Shown here: positions 1-8,725 of the stretch, piece after piece
Position numbering within the stretch: the first letter of the stretch is position 1
How the letters are laid out: each line of letters starts with the position of its first letter
Position numbers and translations under genes: made by a program
Notes under the pieces: model-generated
The model's input: the letters and a program-made list of their open reading frames with translations, nothing else
The model's database searches: none
What the model was told of the DNA's origin: nothing
Assembly (NCBI GenBank): GCA_910579645.1
Contig: CAJTVK010000040.1
Location: 1-31,938 of the forward strand
DNA: 31,938 bases
Direction: 5' to 3'
Source: an uncultured Lachnospiraceae bacterium
GTDB lineage: Bacteria > Bacillota > Clostridia > Lachnospirales > Lachnospiraceae

Positions 1-1272
1 CAGATGGCCACGGAGATAAAAAACCTTGTCAATGATATGTATGCAAAGGATTTCTCCGCAAAGGCAAAGCAGCATTTAAGGCAGCGACGGCAGGAAGGTT
101 CCTATGTGGGAGGGCCGCCGCCCTACGGCTACGCAAGCGCAATGACAGGCGGAGCCTGTCATGAGGATAAGAAAATACGGAAGCTGGTGCCGGATGAAAA
201 TACGGCGGAGATTGTAAGGCATATTTTCAGCCTGTTTATTGAAACCGGCAGCTATGCGGCGGTGACCGATGACCTGAACCGGAAAAGATGTAACCCGCCA
301 TCCGTATACAAGAAAACAGGGAATGTTTTTTTTGCGCCGGAATCCGGGGAATATAAAAGATGGGGCAGGGGTGCAGTGGAGCGTATCCTGAGCAGTGAGG
401 CATACACCGGGAAGCTAGTGCAGGGGAAAACATCCATCACTGCAAGGGACGAAAAGAACCGCATACATAAGGCAGAAGAAGAATGGACAGTGAAAGAGAA
501 CGCCCATGAACCTATCATTGACGCGGCAGTGTTTGCAGAAGCGGCAAAAGTACGGGAGAGAATCCGCGAAAGGACAAAATCCCATGCCCATCCGACAGAA
601 GGCTGCCCGATAGGGGAAAATGTCTTTGGCAGCGTGCTTTACTGCGGCGTTTGCGGAAGGAAAATGACCCGGCATAGTTATGTGAAAACTGATGCGGATG
701 GAAGCAAGGCAAGACTGGACGGGTATTTCTGCTTAAATGGCGGACAGACAAAAGCGGGGAACTGCCATGCCTCAAACCGCATTTCAAAGAAAGAGCTGGA
801 AGATATTCTTGTATCGCTTTTTAGAATAGAGTTTTCCGTATATTCGAAAGAAGTAAAGAAATGTCCGGAGATTGTGAAACAACAGCTTAGGAAAGCCGGG
901 ACAGAGATTGACACAAAAATCAGGAAAGCAGAAAGCAAGATTGTCTCGGCAGAGGAAGATGAACGGACAAAATATGCGGAATATCGGGAGGGTACCATCT
1001 CTCGGAGTGATTATATTGCTCATAAGCTGCGGCAGGAGGGAAGGCTTAGGGATTTGAACCGGCAGAAGGAGGAACTGGAGGCGGACAGGAAGAACCTGGA
1101 TGCCGTTTCGGGGAAATATCTTGCGGCGGCCCGTGCCCTGTTCCGTTTCAAAAGCGGCAGGGAACTGCCAAAGGAAATGACGGAATCCCTGATTGGGAGT
1201 ATTTATGTCTATCCGGAGAAGCGGATAGAAGTACAGTTTGCCTATACGGACAAATTGGAAGGGGGCTTGTAA
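1..1272 (+). CDS. Large serine recombinase, 5'-partial (window edge)
   Basis: The frame is open from the first base, so the gene starts upstream of the window. The visible 423 residues begin at the end of the catalytic resolvase domain (YAKDFSAK, then the PPPYGY motif typical of the recombinase domain). They continue through the recombinase domain, a zinc ribbon near residues 215-260 (CGVCGRKM, then two further Cys at CLN and NCHAS) and a charged coiled coil. About 130 residues with the catalytic serine are missing from view. Proteins of this family cut and rejoin DNA at attP/attB during integration and excision. The next recombinase starts immediately after its TAA, so the two are probably co-translated. 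Whether the upstream part is intact cannot be judged. Confidence 0.9.
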   Translation, partial: QMATEIKNLVNDMYAKDFSAKAKQHLRQRRQEGSYVGGPPPYGYASAMTGGACHEDKKIRKLVPDENTAEIVRHIFSLFIETGSYAAVTDDLNRKRCNPPSVYKKTGNVFFAPESGEYKRWGRGAVERILSSEAYTGKLVQGKTSITARDEKNRIHKAEEEWTVKENAHEPIIDAAVFAEAAKVRERIRERTKSHAHPTEGCPIGENVFGSVLYCGVCGRKMTRHSYVKTDADGSKARLDGYFCLNGGQTKAGNCHASNRISKKELEDILVSLFRIEFSVYSKEVKKCPEIVKQQLRKAGTEIDTKIRKAESKIVSAEEDERTKYAEYREGTISRSDYIAHKLRQEGRLRDLNRQKEELEADRKNLDAVSGKYLAAARALFRFKSGRELPKEMTESLIGSIYVYPEKRIEVQFAYTDKLEGGL

Positions 1273-2865
1273 ATGGGTAAACTTGCAATTTATCTGAGGC
1301 TTTCCTTAGAAGATGCGCAAGCCATCGGAGACGGCTTTAATGAGGACGAGAGCAACAGCATCAGCAGCCAGAGGGCTATGCTTTACGCTTACATAGCCAG
1401 CCATGAGGAACTGAGAGAAAAAGAGGTTTGTGAGTTTTGTGATGACGGTTATTCCGGCACAAGTATGGAGAGGCCGGGGATGCTAAGACTCTTAAAAGAG
1501 ATTAGGGAGAATCGGATCGGATGTGTGCTTGTTAAGGATATGTCCCGTTTTTCAAGGGACTATATCGAACTTGGAACTTACATGAACCAGATATTCCCCT
1601 TTATGGGGGTGAGGTTTATCTCGGTAAACGACCATTACGACAGCTGCGGCCATGCAGGAAGCACTCTCCCTATTGACACGGCTTTCCGGACTCTTTTGTA
1701 CGACTTATACAGCAAAGACATATCCGTAAAGGTCAAGGCTTCCGTTGAAAATAAATGTGCGAACGGGGAATATGTTTTCGGGCAGGTGCCTTTCGGGTAT
1801 AAAAAAAGTAAGGAAATAAAAAATAAGGTCGTGGTAAATGAAAAGGAAGCGGAGATTGTGCGGCACATCTTTGCCCTTGCCCTTAATGGGAACGGCAGCA
1901 CAGAGATTGCAAGGATTCTCAATGAAAAGGGGATACCGACCAAAACGCAGATGCGCTGCCCGGAGAGGGCGGCTAAAGACGGCAGGGTACGGGCATGGGA
2001 CAACGCATCTGTCCGGACTGTCCTGAATAACCGTTTCTACTTAGGTGAGATGGCCTACGGAAAGTCGAAGCGGAAACATGTGGGCAGTAAAGGCGGTATC
2101 GCGGTGTCAATGGAGGAATGGAAAGTGATACCGGGCCACCATGAGCCGCTTGTTACGCCGGAAGAATACGAAAAGGTGTGCCTGTTCCATAAAAATGCGG
2201 ATACTTCCAGAAAAGGGGAGAAAAACCCGCTTGTGGGGAAACTATTCTGCGGCGGGTGTGGCTATTCTATGACTTACAGGCCCATACGGGGAAAGAACAG
2301 ATACCGCAGGTTTGAGTGCCGGAAACATGCATTCTTACAGATACCGGAGTGCTGTACTTACCTTTCCGCCGATCTGCTGGAAGAAACGGTGCTGACGGTG
2401 CTGAACAAGGAACTGACGGTGCGCGGGGATGCGGCAAAGGAAAGCCGGAACCTTGTTTCTTTCCGGAAGTCCTGCATTGTGAGTCTGGAAAAGAAGATAA
2501 CGCAGTGCCGGGGCAGGAAAAAGCAGCTTCAGGCAGAGGCAGAAGCTTTTTATGAAAGCTATGCGCTTGGTACACTCCAAGCCGCGGCTTACAGGCAGAA
2601 AGCGGACAGCATAAAAGAACAGGCTTCTTTGCTGACGGCAGAGGAAGAAAAGCATAGGAAAGAACTGGAACGGCTTCGGGAGGAATGCCGCAGGACAGCG
2701 GAAGATAGGCAGCAGGTCATACGGTATTCCCCTTTAGAGGCGCTGACACAGGAAGCGGCTGAAATATTTATTAAGAAAATACATGTCTATAAAAATAAAA
2801 GAGTGGAAATTGAGTGGAATTTCCGCGAAACGGAAATTGTTTCGGGAGACGGAAACAATTTTTAA
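1273..2865 (+). CDS. Large serine recombinase
   Basis: A complete 530-residue protein. The N-terminal resolvase catalytic domain has the IYLRLS motif (catalytic Ser11) and the conserved KDMSRFSRD arginine motif near residue 95. It is followed by a recombinase domain (about residues 165-300), a zinc ribbon (CGGCGYSM near 330, with further Cys about 25-40 residues on) and a long Lys/Glu-rich coiled coil. Its ATG directly abuts the stop of the upstream recombinase, with GGGGG just upstream as ribosome binding site. Tandem large serine recombinases are common at one end of integrated elements in Clostridia. It therefore probably marks the right end of a second element that lies mostly outside the window. 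Which of the two enzymes is the integrase is not visible. Confidence 0.93.
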   Translation: MGKLAIYLRLSLEDAQAIGDGFNEDESNSISSQRAMLYAYIASHEELREKEVCEFCDDGYSGTSMERPGMLRLLKEIRENRIGCVLVKDMSRFSRDYIELGTYMNQIFPFMGVRFISVNDHYDSCGHAGSTLPIDTAFRTLLYDLYSKDISVKVKASVENKCANGEYVFGQVPFGYKKSKEIKNKVVVNEKEAEIVRHIFALALNGNGSTEIARILNEKGIPTKTQMRCPERAAKDGRVRAWDNASVRTVLNNRFYLGEMAYGKSKRKHVGSKGGIAVSMEEWKVIPGHHEPLVTPEEYEKVCLFHKNADTSRKGEKNPLVGKLFCGGCGYSMTYRPIRGKNRYRRFECRKHAFLQIPECCTYLSADLLEETVLTVLNKELTVRGDAAKESRNLVSFRKSCIVSLEKKITQCRGRKKQLQAEAEAFYESYALGTLQAAAYRQKADSIKEQASLLTAEEEKHRKELERLREECRRTAEDRQQVIRYSPLEALTQEAAEIFIKKIHVYKNKRVEIEWNFRETEIVSGDGNNF

Positions 2866-2888
2866 CCGTGAGACTGCGGCGGCCTTGA

Positions 2889-3083
2889 ATAGGCACTTCA
2901 TTTGCTCTTTGTGAGACAGGCTCGGAGAGGATTGTCATTGATAAAGCTATAGTATGCGGGGATTATTCACATTATACCAGCAAGCCGCTGAAAGATTTTA
3001 TCTATGAGTCGAACCATGGAAAAGACTTTTTCTTTGTGTCGACAAAGGAAGCGGCAGTACAGAAATTGACAGAGACAAAATAA
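2889..3083 (+). pseudogene. Start-less 3' coding remnant, unknown family
   Basis: This frame has no ATG. It is open after a TGA at 2886-2888 and encodes about 64 residues (including GSERIVIDKAIVCGDYSHYT and a KEAAVQKLTETK end) before TAA at 3081-3083. Its composition is protein-like, and a strong terminator follows 55 bp later. It starts only 23 bp after the stop of the tandem recombinases. It may therefore be the 3' end of a host gene cut by that element. I do not recognise the family. It could also be a chance open frame. Confidence 0.35.
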
Positions 3084-3137
3084 CGGAAGAGTACAGATTC
3101 CGGCTATCCTGCCGATGGAAAGGAAAGCGGCGGACTG

Positions 3138-3172
3138 AAAAGAAAGCATCTCCTCGGAGGCGCTTTTCTTTT
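3138..3172 (+). terminator. Rho-independent terminator
   Basis: AAAAGAAAGC pairs with GCTTTTCTTTT around an inner CTCC/GGAG stem, followed by a T-rich tract. It lies downstream of the coding remnant and upstream of the chemoreceptor promoter, so it insulates the recombinase module from the chemoreceptor gene. Confidence 0.7.
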
Positions 3173-3245
3173 GTCCCTTTTTAGCAGAAGGCATTTATAG
3201 AAATAGCAGTAATTTAAGGGATGGGAAAATACCGGAAGATAGTAG

Positions 3246-3281
3246 TTGACAAGCAGAAACTGTAACTTCTATAATAGTTAC
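3246..3281 (+). promoter_or_regulatory. Sigma-70-type promoter with overlapping operator-like dyad
   Basis: TTGACA (3246-3251) and TATAAT (3270-3275) are both perfect and separated by 18 bp. An inverted repeat, GTAACT-N8-AGTTAC (3262-3281), spans the -10 box and would let a repressor block it. The first coding sequence downstream is the chemoreceptor starting at 3359. Confidence 0.75.
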
Positions 3282-3358
3282 GGAAACAATAAAAATGGTT
3301 GAATATGTTGATTTTCATATCGCATATTTAAGCCATGCAAGCAGGGGGTATCACTCAA

Positions 3359-5332
3359 ATGAAAAGCATTCGAACCAAAATCACATTATCTCTTATTTTA
3401 ACTGTCCTGATTGGACTGGTTGCGTCCGGCTCCTCAAGCATATCTCTGAACTATCATAATACCATGGATACGGTAGAGCGGATGATGAGCCAGACGGCGG
3501 TTTTGGCGGCAGGGCGTGCACAGCAGGAGTTAGAGGTGTATAAGAACGTGGTCATGGAGGTGGGATGTATTCCGCAGCTGTCCGATCCGAAAGTATCGGT
3601 GGAGGAGAAACAGGCTATTATTGACGAACGCGTTTCCATGCATAATTTCCAGAGGGGAAATATCGTGGGCGCGGACGGCATCAGTATTTTTGACGGAAAT
3701 GATTATTCAGACCGCGAATATGTGCGGCAGGCCATGGAGGGAAAGGTTTATGTATCGGAACCGCTGATCAGCAAAATTACAGGGGAACTTTCCATTATGG
3801 TAGCGGCTCCTTTATATTCCGGAGGGAATTATGGGCAAACCATTGCCGGTGTCGTATATTTTGTTCCGCATGAAACCTTTTTGAACGATATTGTATCGGC
3901 AATTCAGATTGGCGAAAACAGCAGGGCTTACATGATTAATAAATCCGGGGATACGATTGCCGATATTACGTTGGAGACAATTACGGTACAAAACATAGAA
4001 GCGGAGGCAGGGAGCGACCCGTCCCTGCAGGAGTTGGCGGCAATCCATGCCGAGATGCGTCAAGGGAAAAACGGGTTCGGAAGTTATACCAGCGGAGGAC
4101 ATAAAATGTTTGCGGCATATGCTCCCGTACTGGATACGGACGGCTGGAGCCTTGCCGTGACGGCTCCGCAGATTAATTATTTGGAATCCACAAGAGACGC
4201 AATGGTTGTCAATATTGCGGTTATTGTAATCTCTATATTGATTTCTGCCGTGGTTGCCTTGGTTTTGGCACGCAATATCGGCAAACCCATGAAAGCCTGC
4301 GTAAATCGGATGAAGCTGCTTGTGAAGGGGGATTTGGAAACACCGATGCCGAAAATTAGAAATAGGGATGAAACAGGCGTGCTTGTCAGGTCAACGGAGG
4401 CACTTGTTGATGGTCTGCGCATTGTCATTGGCGACATCAGCTATTTGCTCAATGAAATGGCAAATCAGAACCTGAATGTCCATACAAAGCATGAGGAAGC
4501 ATATGTGGGCAGTTTTCAGGATATTTTACATTCCATGCGTAACATGAGAATGGAACTGAGCGGAGCCATGCGCCAAGTGAATCATTCCGCAGAAGAGGTG
4601 GCCAATGCCAGCAATCATTTATCTGCAAGTGCGCAGACGCTTAGCCAAGGCACGACAGAGCAGGCAGGCTCGGTGCAGGAACTGGCGGCAAGAGTCGGCA
4701 TCATTTCCGGGGAAGTGAAAAACATGGCGAATGGGGCATTGGATGTCAGAAACCAGACACACCGGACCGGTGAAGAAGTTTTCTTATGTAATCAGAAGAT
4801 GCAGAATCTGGTGGAGGCCATGGCAAAGATTCAGGCCAGTTCCGAGGAGATTGAAAAGATTCTTAAGTCAATTGATGATATTGCATTCCAGACAAATATA
4901 CTCTCGCTGAATGCGGCAGTGGAAGCCGCCAGGGCTGGCAGCGCGGGAAAAGGATTTGCCGTTGTGGCGGAGGAAGTTCGTAATCTAGCCGGCAAATCCG
5001 CAGAGGCAGCGAAAAACACCTCGGAATTGATTTCAAATTCTACGGACGCAGTACATATCGGTACGGAAATTGCTCAAAATACGGCAGATGTTTTGCGCGG
5101 CGTGGTAAACAGCATTCAGTCTGTGACAGATGCCATCGATCATATTGCGGCAGTATCCAATGAACAGGCAGAGTCGGTGGAGCAGGCTTCCGAGGGCATT
5201 AATCAGATTTCGATTGTTGTTCAAAGCAACAGCGCTACGGCCGAAGAAGGCGCAGCTGCAAGCGAGCAGCTTTCCGCAGAGGCTGCCTGTCTGAAAGAAC
5301 TGGTAGGCCAGTTTACGTTGGCTTCCGAGTGA
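3359..5332 (+). CDS. Methyl-accepting chemotaxis protein (dCache-type receptor)
   Basis: A 657-residue transmembrane chemoreceptor. The start chosen is the ATG at 3359, preceded by GCAGGGGG; an ATG at 3335 has no ribosome binding site. It has a TM helix at residues 8-28 and an extracellular double-Cache-like sensor domain to about 275 (DYSDREYVRQA and KITGELSIMVAAPLYS are typical). A second TM follows at about 282-303, then HAMP to about 355 and a cytoplasmic signalling domain. The CheA/CheW-binding tip near 504-545 matches consensus (DIAFQTNILSLNAAVEAARA, then VAEEVRNLA). It should signal to CheA as a membrane dimer in trimer-of-dimers arrays. The ligand is unknown. No C-terminal CheR-tether pentapeptide is seen. 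It is one of four receptors in the island and has its own promoter. Confidence 0.93.
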   Translation: MKSIRTKITLSLILTVLIGLVASGSSSISLNYHNTMDTVERMMSQTAVLAAGRAQQELEVYKNVVMEVGCIPQLSDPKVSVEEKQAIIDERVSMHNFQRGNIVGADGISIFDGNDYSDREYVRQAMEGKVYVSEPLISKITGELSIMVAAPLYSGGNYGQTIAGVVYFVPHETFLNDIVSAIQIGENSRAYMINKSGDTIADITLETITVQNIEAEAGSDPSLQELAAIHAEMRQGKNGFGSYTSGGHKMFAAYAPVLDTDGWSLAVTAPQINYLESTRDAMVVNIAVIVISILISAVVALVLARNIGKPMKACVNRMKLLVKGDLETPMPKIRNRDETGVLVRSTEALVDGLRIVIGDISYLLNEMANQNLNVHTKHEEAYVGSFQDILHSMRNMRMELSGAMRQVNHSAEEVANASNHLSASAQTLSQGTTEQAGSVQELAARVGIISGEVKNMANGALDVRNQTHRTGEEVFLCNQKMQNLVEAMAKIQASSEEIEKILKSIDDIAFQTNILSLNAAVEAARAGSAGKGFAVVAEEVRNLAGKSAEAAKNTSELISNSTDAVHIGTEIAQNTADVLRGVVNSIQSVTDAIDHIAAVSNEQAESVEQASEGINQISIVVQSNSATAEEGAAASEQLSAEAACLKELVGQFTLASE

Positions 5333-5394
5333 TTGGGACATCTCATTTATCGTTAACTGCATAAAATTTAATTCCGCAGCATCGGATGAATACA

Positions 5395-5476
5395 GAAACG
5401 CATCCGGGAATCAGTCGAAAGTACGGTGTTTATGTACGGCAAGGCTTATTCCCGGGTGTTTTTCTTTTCCGTATAT
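5395..5476 (+). terminator. Terminator-like long-loop hairpin
   Basis: CATCCGGGAAT pairs with ATTCCCGGGTG (one wobble), separated by about 37 bases, and is followed by a T-rich tract. It lies in the 273 bp between the chemoreceptor stop and the next gene. The intervening sequence does not match a riboswitch I recognise. Confidence 0.5.
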
Positions 5477-5605
5477 TCATTTTTAGAAATGATGCAAAAA
5501 TGATACATTCCTGATGGAAAAATGATGCATTTGCAAGTTATCCTATAACAGTAAGAAGGAAAAGAACTATCAAACCGGTAAAAAGAATATCAGAGGAAAT
5601 CGGGC

Positions 5606-7561
5606 ATGAGGACGGAAAGAGTGAAAAAATACATGGGATTGGGTATTCTTCTGTTAATGGCAGGAGGCAGTGTGGGATTAAGTAAAGAACCGCCGGCAAG
5701 GGCACAGGAGAAATGGCTATGGAACGGGAACTTTCGGGCAGAAGAATCAGTAAGGACAGAAGCAGAAACACAGTCAGGTCAGAAAAGAAAGCAGAAAGGA
5801 AAAAATCCGGGACAGTTTATGAAAAAAGGCACCATATCAGCGGCTGGATATAGCGAAGACAGTAAGCTTTATGTACAGTGCCTGCAAAATCTGAATCAGG
5901 GAAACAGTATAACGTATGCGGACGGATATTATTATTTCAGAAGCCAGACAGAAAATTATTCCTTATGCCGCATGAAAGAGGATGGAACCTCTGCGGAAGT
6001 GATAGCAGATCAGATTCCGGGATCCATTTATGTCAAAGAAAATCAGGTTTATTTTACCAATGTCAGCGATAATCGGACGCTTTACCGTGTGGGGACAGAC
6101 GGAAGCGGCCTTAAGAAACTTTCTGATTTTCCTATGCAGGAACTGGTCGTTTGGAACGGTAAAATTTATTTCCGACTGGTTTACGGCAGAGAATATGATT
6201 CGCTTTTCCAACAGACAGAAAGGGCGGAAGAAAAGGACTGGTACCTATATTCCATGAATCTGGATGGAAGCGGCTGCCAATTGTTGATTCCTAAGTTATG
6301 CATGGAGTTTATGATGGATGAGAGATGGCTTTATTATCTGACTTTTGGAGAAGGAAAGAACTATATGCTTCATAAAACCAGTCTGGACGGAAAAGAGGAT
6401 GAGATAATCCTAAAGAAAGAACACCCGATAGAGAATATGCTCCTTTATCGGGGCAATTTATATTGGATAGATGCAGAGCAACGGTTAGTACGTCTGAAGG
6501 TGCAGGGAGAGGAAGAAATTCTGGCTTCCGATGTGCAGTATTTTACCATTGCCCACGGACTGGCATATGCCATAAACAATGAGAATATACACAGGATAGC
6601 GTTAACGACGGGAGAAGGGAGCCTTTTGACGGAAAAAGAGAAATCTTTCAGATACGGTGGAAGGAACAGGCAGGATATTTATCCTTGGTATAACGGATAC
6701 CATAACAGAGGTATTTTCCTGGTAAACGGAAAAGTGTTTGCAAAATATTATGAATCTAATAAAAAAGGGGTTCTTTGGCATGTGCTAAATGGCAATACAT
6801 TTGTTGTATTTGAGGATATGGTGGCTAGGGCGGCAGAGGATTTGGTATTGGATACCTCTCTTTTATATGAAGCAAAATATTATTATCCCGGAAGATTGGA
6901 TAATAATGCGGAACAATACTTGGATACGGAGGGGGAACTGCACTATGAAGAAACTTTTGGAACAACGGCAGACGGGTATCCTTACGGCAGTTTCAGTATT
7001 TCGCTTCCCCGGTTTAACTCCGAACTTGCTTCTCATAAGCAACTGAACCGACAAATGGAGAAACTGCTGGGAATTGCCTTAGAAGAAAAAGCTTCTTTTT
7101 TTCAGGAAATCAGCAAAAGGTATGATGAGGAATGGACTTCATGGGGCAGAGAATATGGGTACAGCAACATATTTATCGGAGAAACTTATATTTCCATGAA
7201 TTACTATAGCAGCGGCCATGGCAGATTAATGAGAGACTGGGTAAATCCGATGCCTCTGATTTTTGACCGTGACACGGGCCGTATGCTGCATACGGATAAT
7301 TTATTTGCGGTGGAAGAAAGCATCTATATGAAACGTCTGACAGGAGCCATCTATAAATATTGCGAGATGACCGGAAAGGAATGGTGGAATGATATTTTCG
7401 ATAATAATGTATTGGCAAAAAATAGGGGAAAACAAAGATGCTATCTGACACCAGACGGAATCGTATTGTGTTATGACAGATATGAGGTTATGCCCGGCAG
7501 TTGCGGTAACCCGGCCTTTGAGATTCCTTATGAATGGTTTGCGGACATATATAAGAGGTAA
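5606..7561 (+). CDS. Secreted DUF5050-like / DUF3298 (RsiV-like) protein
   Basis: A 651-residue exported protein. It begins with a positively charged start and a hydrophobic signal sequence (about residues 8-25). From about 90 to 330 it has repeated blades of the form YYFR..LCRMKEDGTS, LYRVGTDGSG and LYSMNLDGSG, the pattern of DUF5050 beta-propeller-like proteins. The C-terminal 200 residues (SFSISLPRF, YYSSGHGR, FDRDTGRML, YLTPDGIVLCYDRYEV) match the DUF3298 fold found outside the membrane in RsiV, the Bacillus anti-sigma factor that binds lysozyme. The start has GAGGAAA about 7-10 bases upstream. It has no membrane anchor, so it probably acts at or beyond the cell wall. Its ligand is unknown, and a link to the neighbouring chemoreceptors is only positional. 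Confidence 0.75.
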   Translation: MRTERVKKYMGLGILLLMAGGSVGLSKEPPARAQEKWLWNGNFRAEESVRTEAETQSGQKRKQKGKNPGQFMKKGTISAAGYSEDSKLYVQCLQNLNQGNSITYADGYYYFRSQTENYSLCRMKEDGTSAEVIADQIPGSIYVKENQVYFTNVSDNRTLYRVGTDGSGLKKLSDFPMQELVVWNGKIYFRLVYGREYDSLFQQTERAEEKDWYLYSMNLDGSGCQLLIPKLCMEFMMDERWLYYLTFGEGKNYMLHKTSLDGKEDEIILKKEHPIENMLLYRGNLYWIDAEQRLVRLKVQGEEEILASDVQYFTIAHGLAYAINNENIHRIALTTGEGSLLTEKEKSFRYGGRNRQDIYPWYNGYHNRGIFLVNGKVFAKYYESNKKGVLWHVLNGNTFVVFEDMVARAAEDLVLDTSLLYEAKYYYPGRLDNNAEQYLDTEGELHYEETFGTTADGYPYGSFSISLPRFNSELASHKQLNRQMEKLLGIALEEKASFFQEISKRYDEEWTSWGREYGYSNIFIGETYISMNYYSSGHGRLMRDWVNPMPLIFDRDTGRMLHTDNLFAVEESIYMKRLTGAIYKYCEMTGKEWWNDIFDNNVLAKNRGKQRCYLTPDGIVLCYDRYEVMPGSCGNPAFEIPYEWFADIYKR

Positions 7562-7652
7562 GTTTCCAAGCCGGGAACCGGCAGTCTTTTGGGAGAAAGC
7601 AGAAAGGAAAAACCGCTGAATTTATACGGCCACAATTTGTGAGGGAGCATGT

Positions 7653-7694
7653 ATTTGCAGGAGCATACATCCGCAGATGTATGCTCCTGCAAAT
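7653..7694. terminator. Perfect 19-bp hairpin between convergent genes
   Basis: Bases 7653-7671 are perfectly complementary to 7676-7694, with a CGCA tetraloop. The hairpin lies in the 234 bp between the secreted protein gene (plus) and the 3' end of the split chemoreceptor (minus). There is no T-run on either side, so it may be a bidirectional terminator, an mRNA-stabilising hairpin, or one copy of a dispersed palindromic repeat. Confidence 0.5.
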
Positions 7695-7795
7695 GCGGAA
7701 AACAGTCTGCCGTCACTGAATCCGGCGTATATGTATATATGTCACGCAAAGCAGGACGTGCAGATGGCAGGAATGAATGTAAGACCCACTCTGAG

Positions 7796-8606
7796 TTACC
7801 GTATGCGGAACTGACCGATCAACTGATTCAGCGTATGTGCCTGACCGGACAATTCATTGGAAACTGCCGCACTTTCCTCGGCGGCATCGGAGTTTGTCTG
7901 GATTACCTTGGAAACTTCTTTGATTCTGTTCTCCACGGATACAATCATTTCCGACTGTTGGTTGCTGGCAAGGGCGATTTCATCCATCAGCATTTTGATG
8001 GATTGGATGCATTCGCCGATTACCTGCATGGCGGAAATGGCAAGGTTGGTGGATTCGGTGCCTGTCTTTACGTCTTGAATGGAACGTCCGATCAATGTGC
8101 TTGTATTTTTAGCCGCTTCCGAAGATTTGGCGGCAAGGCTTCGCACTTCGTCCGATACGACAGAGAATCCTTTCCCTGCGGCACCTGCTCTGGCTGCCTC
8201 TATGGAGGCGTTCAGTGCAAGCACATTGGTCTGAAAGGCAATGTCTTCAATCGTCTTTACAATGGTGACAATCTGAGCGGAGGACTGGTCGATATTTTTT
8301 GTGGCGGTAAGCAGCTGCGCCATTTTCGTGTCGGCTTCGGCGGCATATCCCGTGGCTCTTTCCACAAGTTCGCTGGCATTGCCGCAGCGGACGGCACTGT
8401 TCTGTACTTGCGCAGTGATATCCGTGATATTGGATACCAACCCGTCAATGGATATTTTCTGCTGCGCCGTACCTTGGGAGAGTGCCTGTGCGCCCGCAGA
8501 AACCTGACCGGCATTGCTGTTTACCTTATCTGCAATATAGGTAATATTGCGCATTACATCAGTCAGATGGGTGCGGATGCTTTTCAGGCTTTCGGCCAGA
8601 ACTTTA
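7796..8606 (-). pseudogene. Chemoreceptor 3' half (signalling domain), separated by the element
   Basis: Bases 8605 down to 7796 on the minus strand encode the last 269 residues of a methyl-accepting chemotaxis protein. They begin KVLAESLKSIRTHL, run through the helical bundle and the tip (DIAFQTNVLALNASIEAARA, then SDEVRSLA), and end GQFRIR. The first in-frame ATG is at 8554. No start or ribosome binding site suits normal expression, and sensor, TM and HAMP are absent. The missing part is the minus-strand gene at 19107-20330. The sequence aligns with the equivalent part of the receptor at 3359 from the linker after HAMP onward. If translated from the internal ATG it would be a soluble signalling fragment; I see no promoter for this. 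Confidence 0.93.
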
Positions 8607-8640
8607 TATAATCGTAATATAAGTAAAGAAAAATTTTTTG
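8591..8640. other. attL (left element-host junction)
   Basis: Host chemoreceptor codons end at 8603 and the shared TTA is 8604-8606. The element arm follows, ending in the block AAGAAAAATTTT at 8626-8637. Counted from 8604 this block sits at the same offset (22) as its inverted partner counted from 19114 in attR. The predicted crossover dinucleotide is TA at 8605-8606. Confidence 0.8.
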
Positions 8641-8641
8641 C

Positions 8642-8688
8642 TAGATTTGTTGTATATTCGAGATTCCATGTGTAATATATCTATGCAA
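8642..8688 (+). promoter_or_regulatory. Recombinase promoter within a 47-bp dispersed repeat
   Basis: The segment matches 16435-16481 at 40 of 47 ungapped positions. Within it TTGTAT (8650-8655) and TAATAT (8673-8678) are 17 bp apart, a plausible promoter for the recombinase 40 bp downstream. The differences fall mostly in the spacer, as expected if promoter function is conserved. Confidence 0.55.
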
Positions 8689-8725
8689 ATTAAATTTGAC
8701 TTTACAACGAAAGGAGCGATTATAT

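Noticed and set aside
5395..5476. Riboswitch between the chemoreceptor and the secreted protein gene
   Set aside because: The long-loop hairpin suggested a c-di-GMP type aptamer, but the conserved core sequences are absent. It is better read as a terminator.
7649..8611. 320-residue plus-strand reading frame
   Set aside because: It is antisense to the chemoreceptor 3' half, whose minus-strand translation is a textbook signalling domain. The plus frame is a by-product of GC-rich codon bias.
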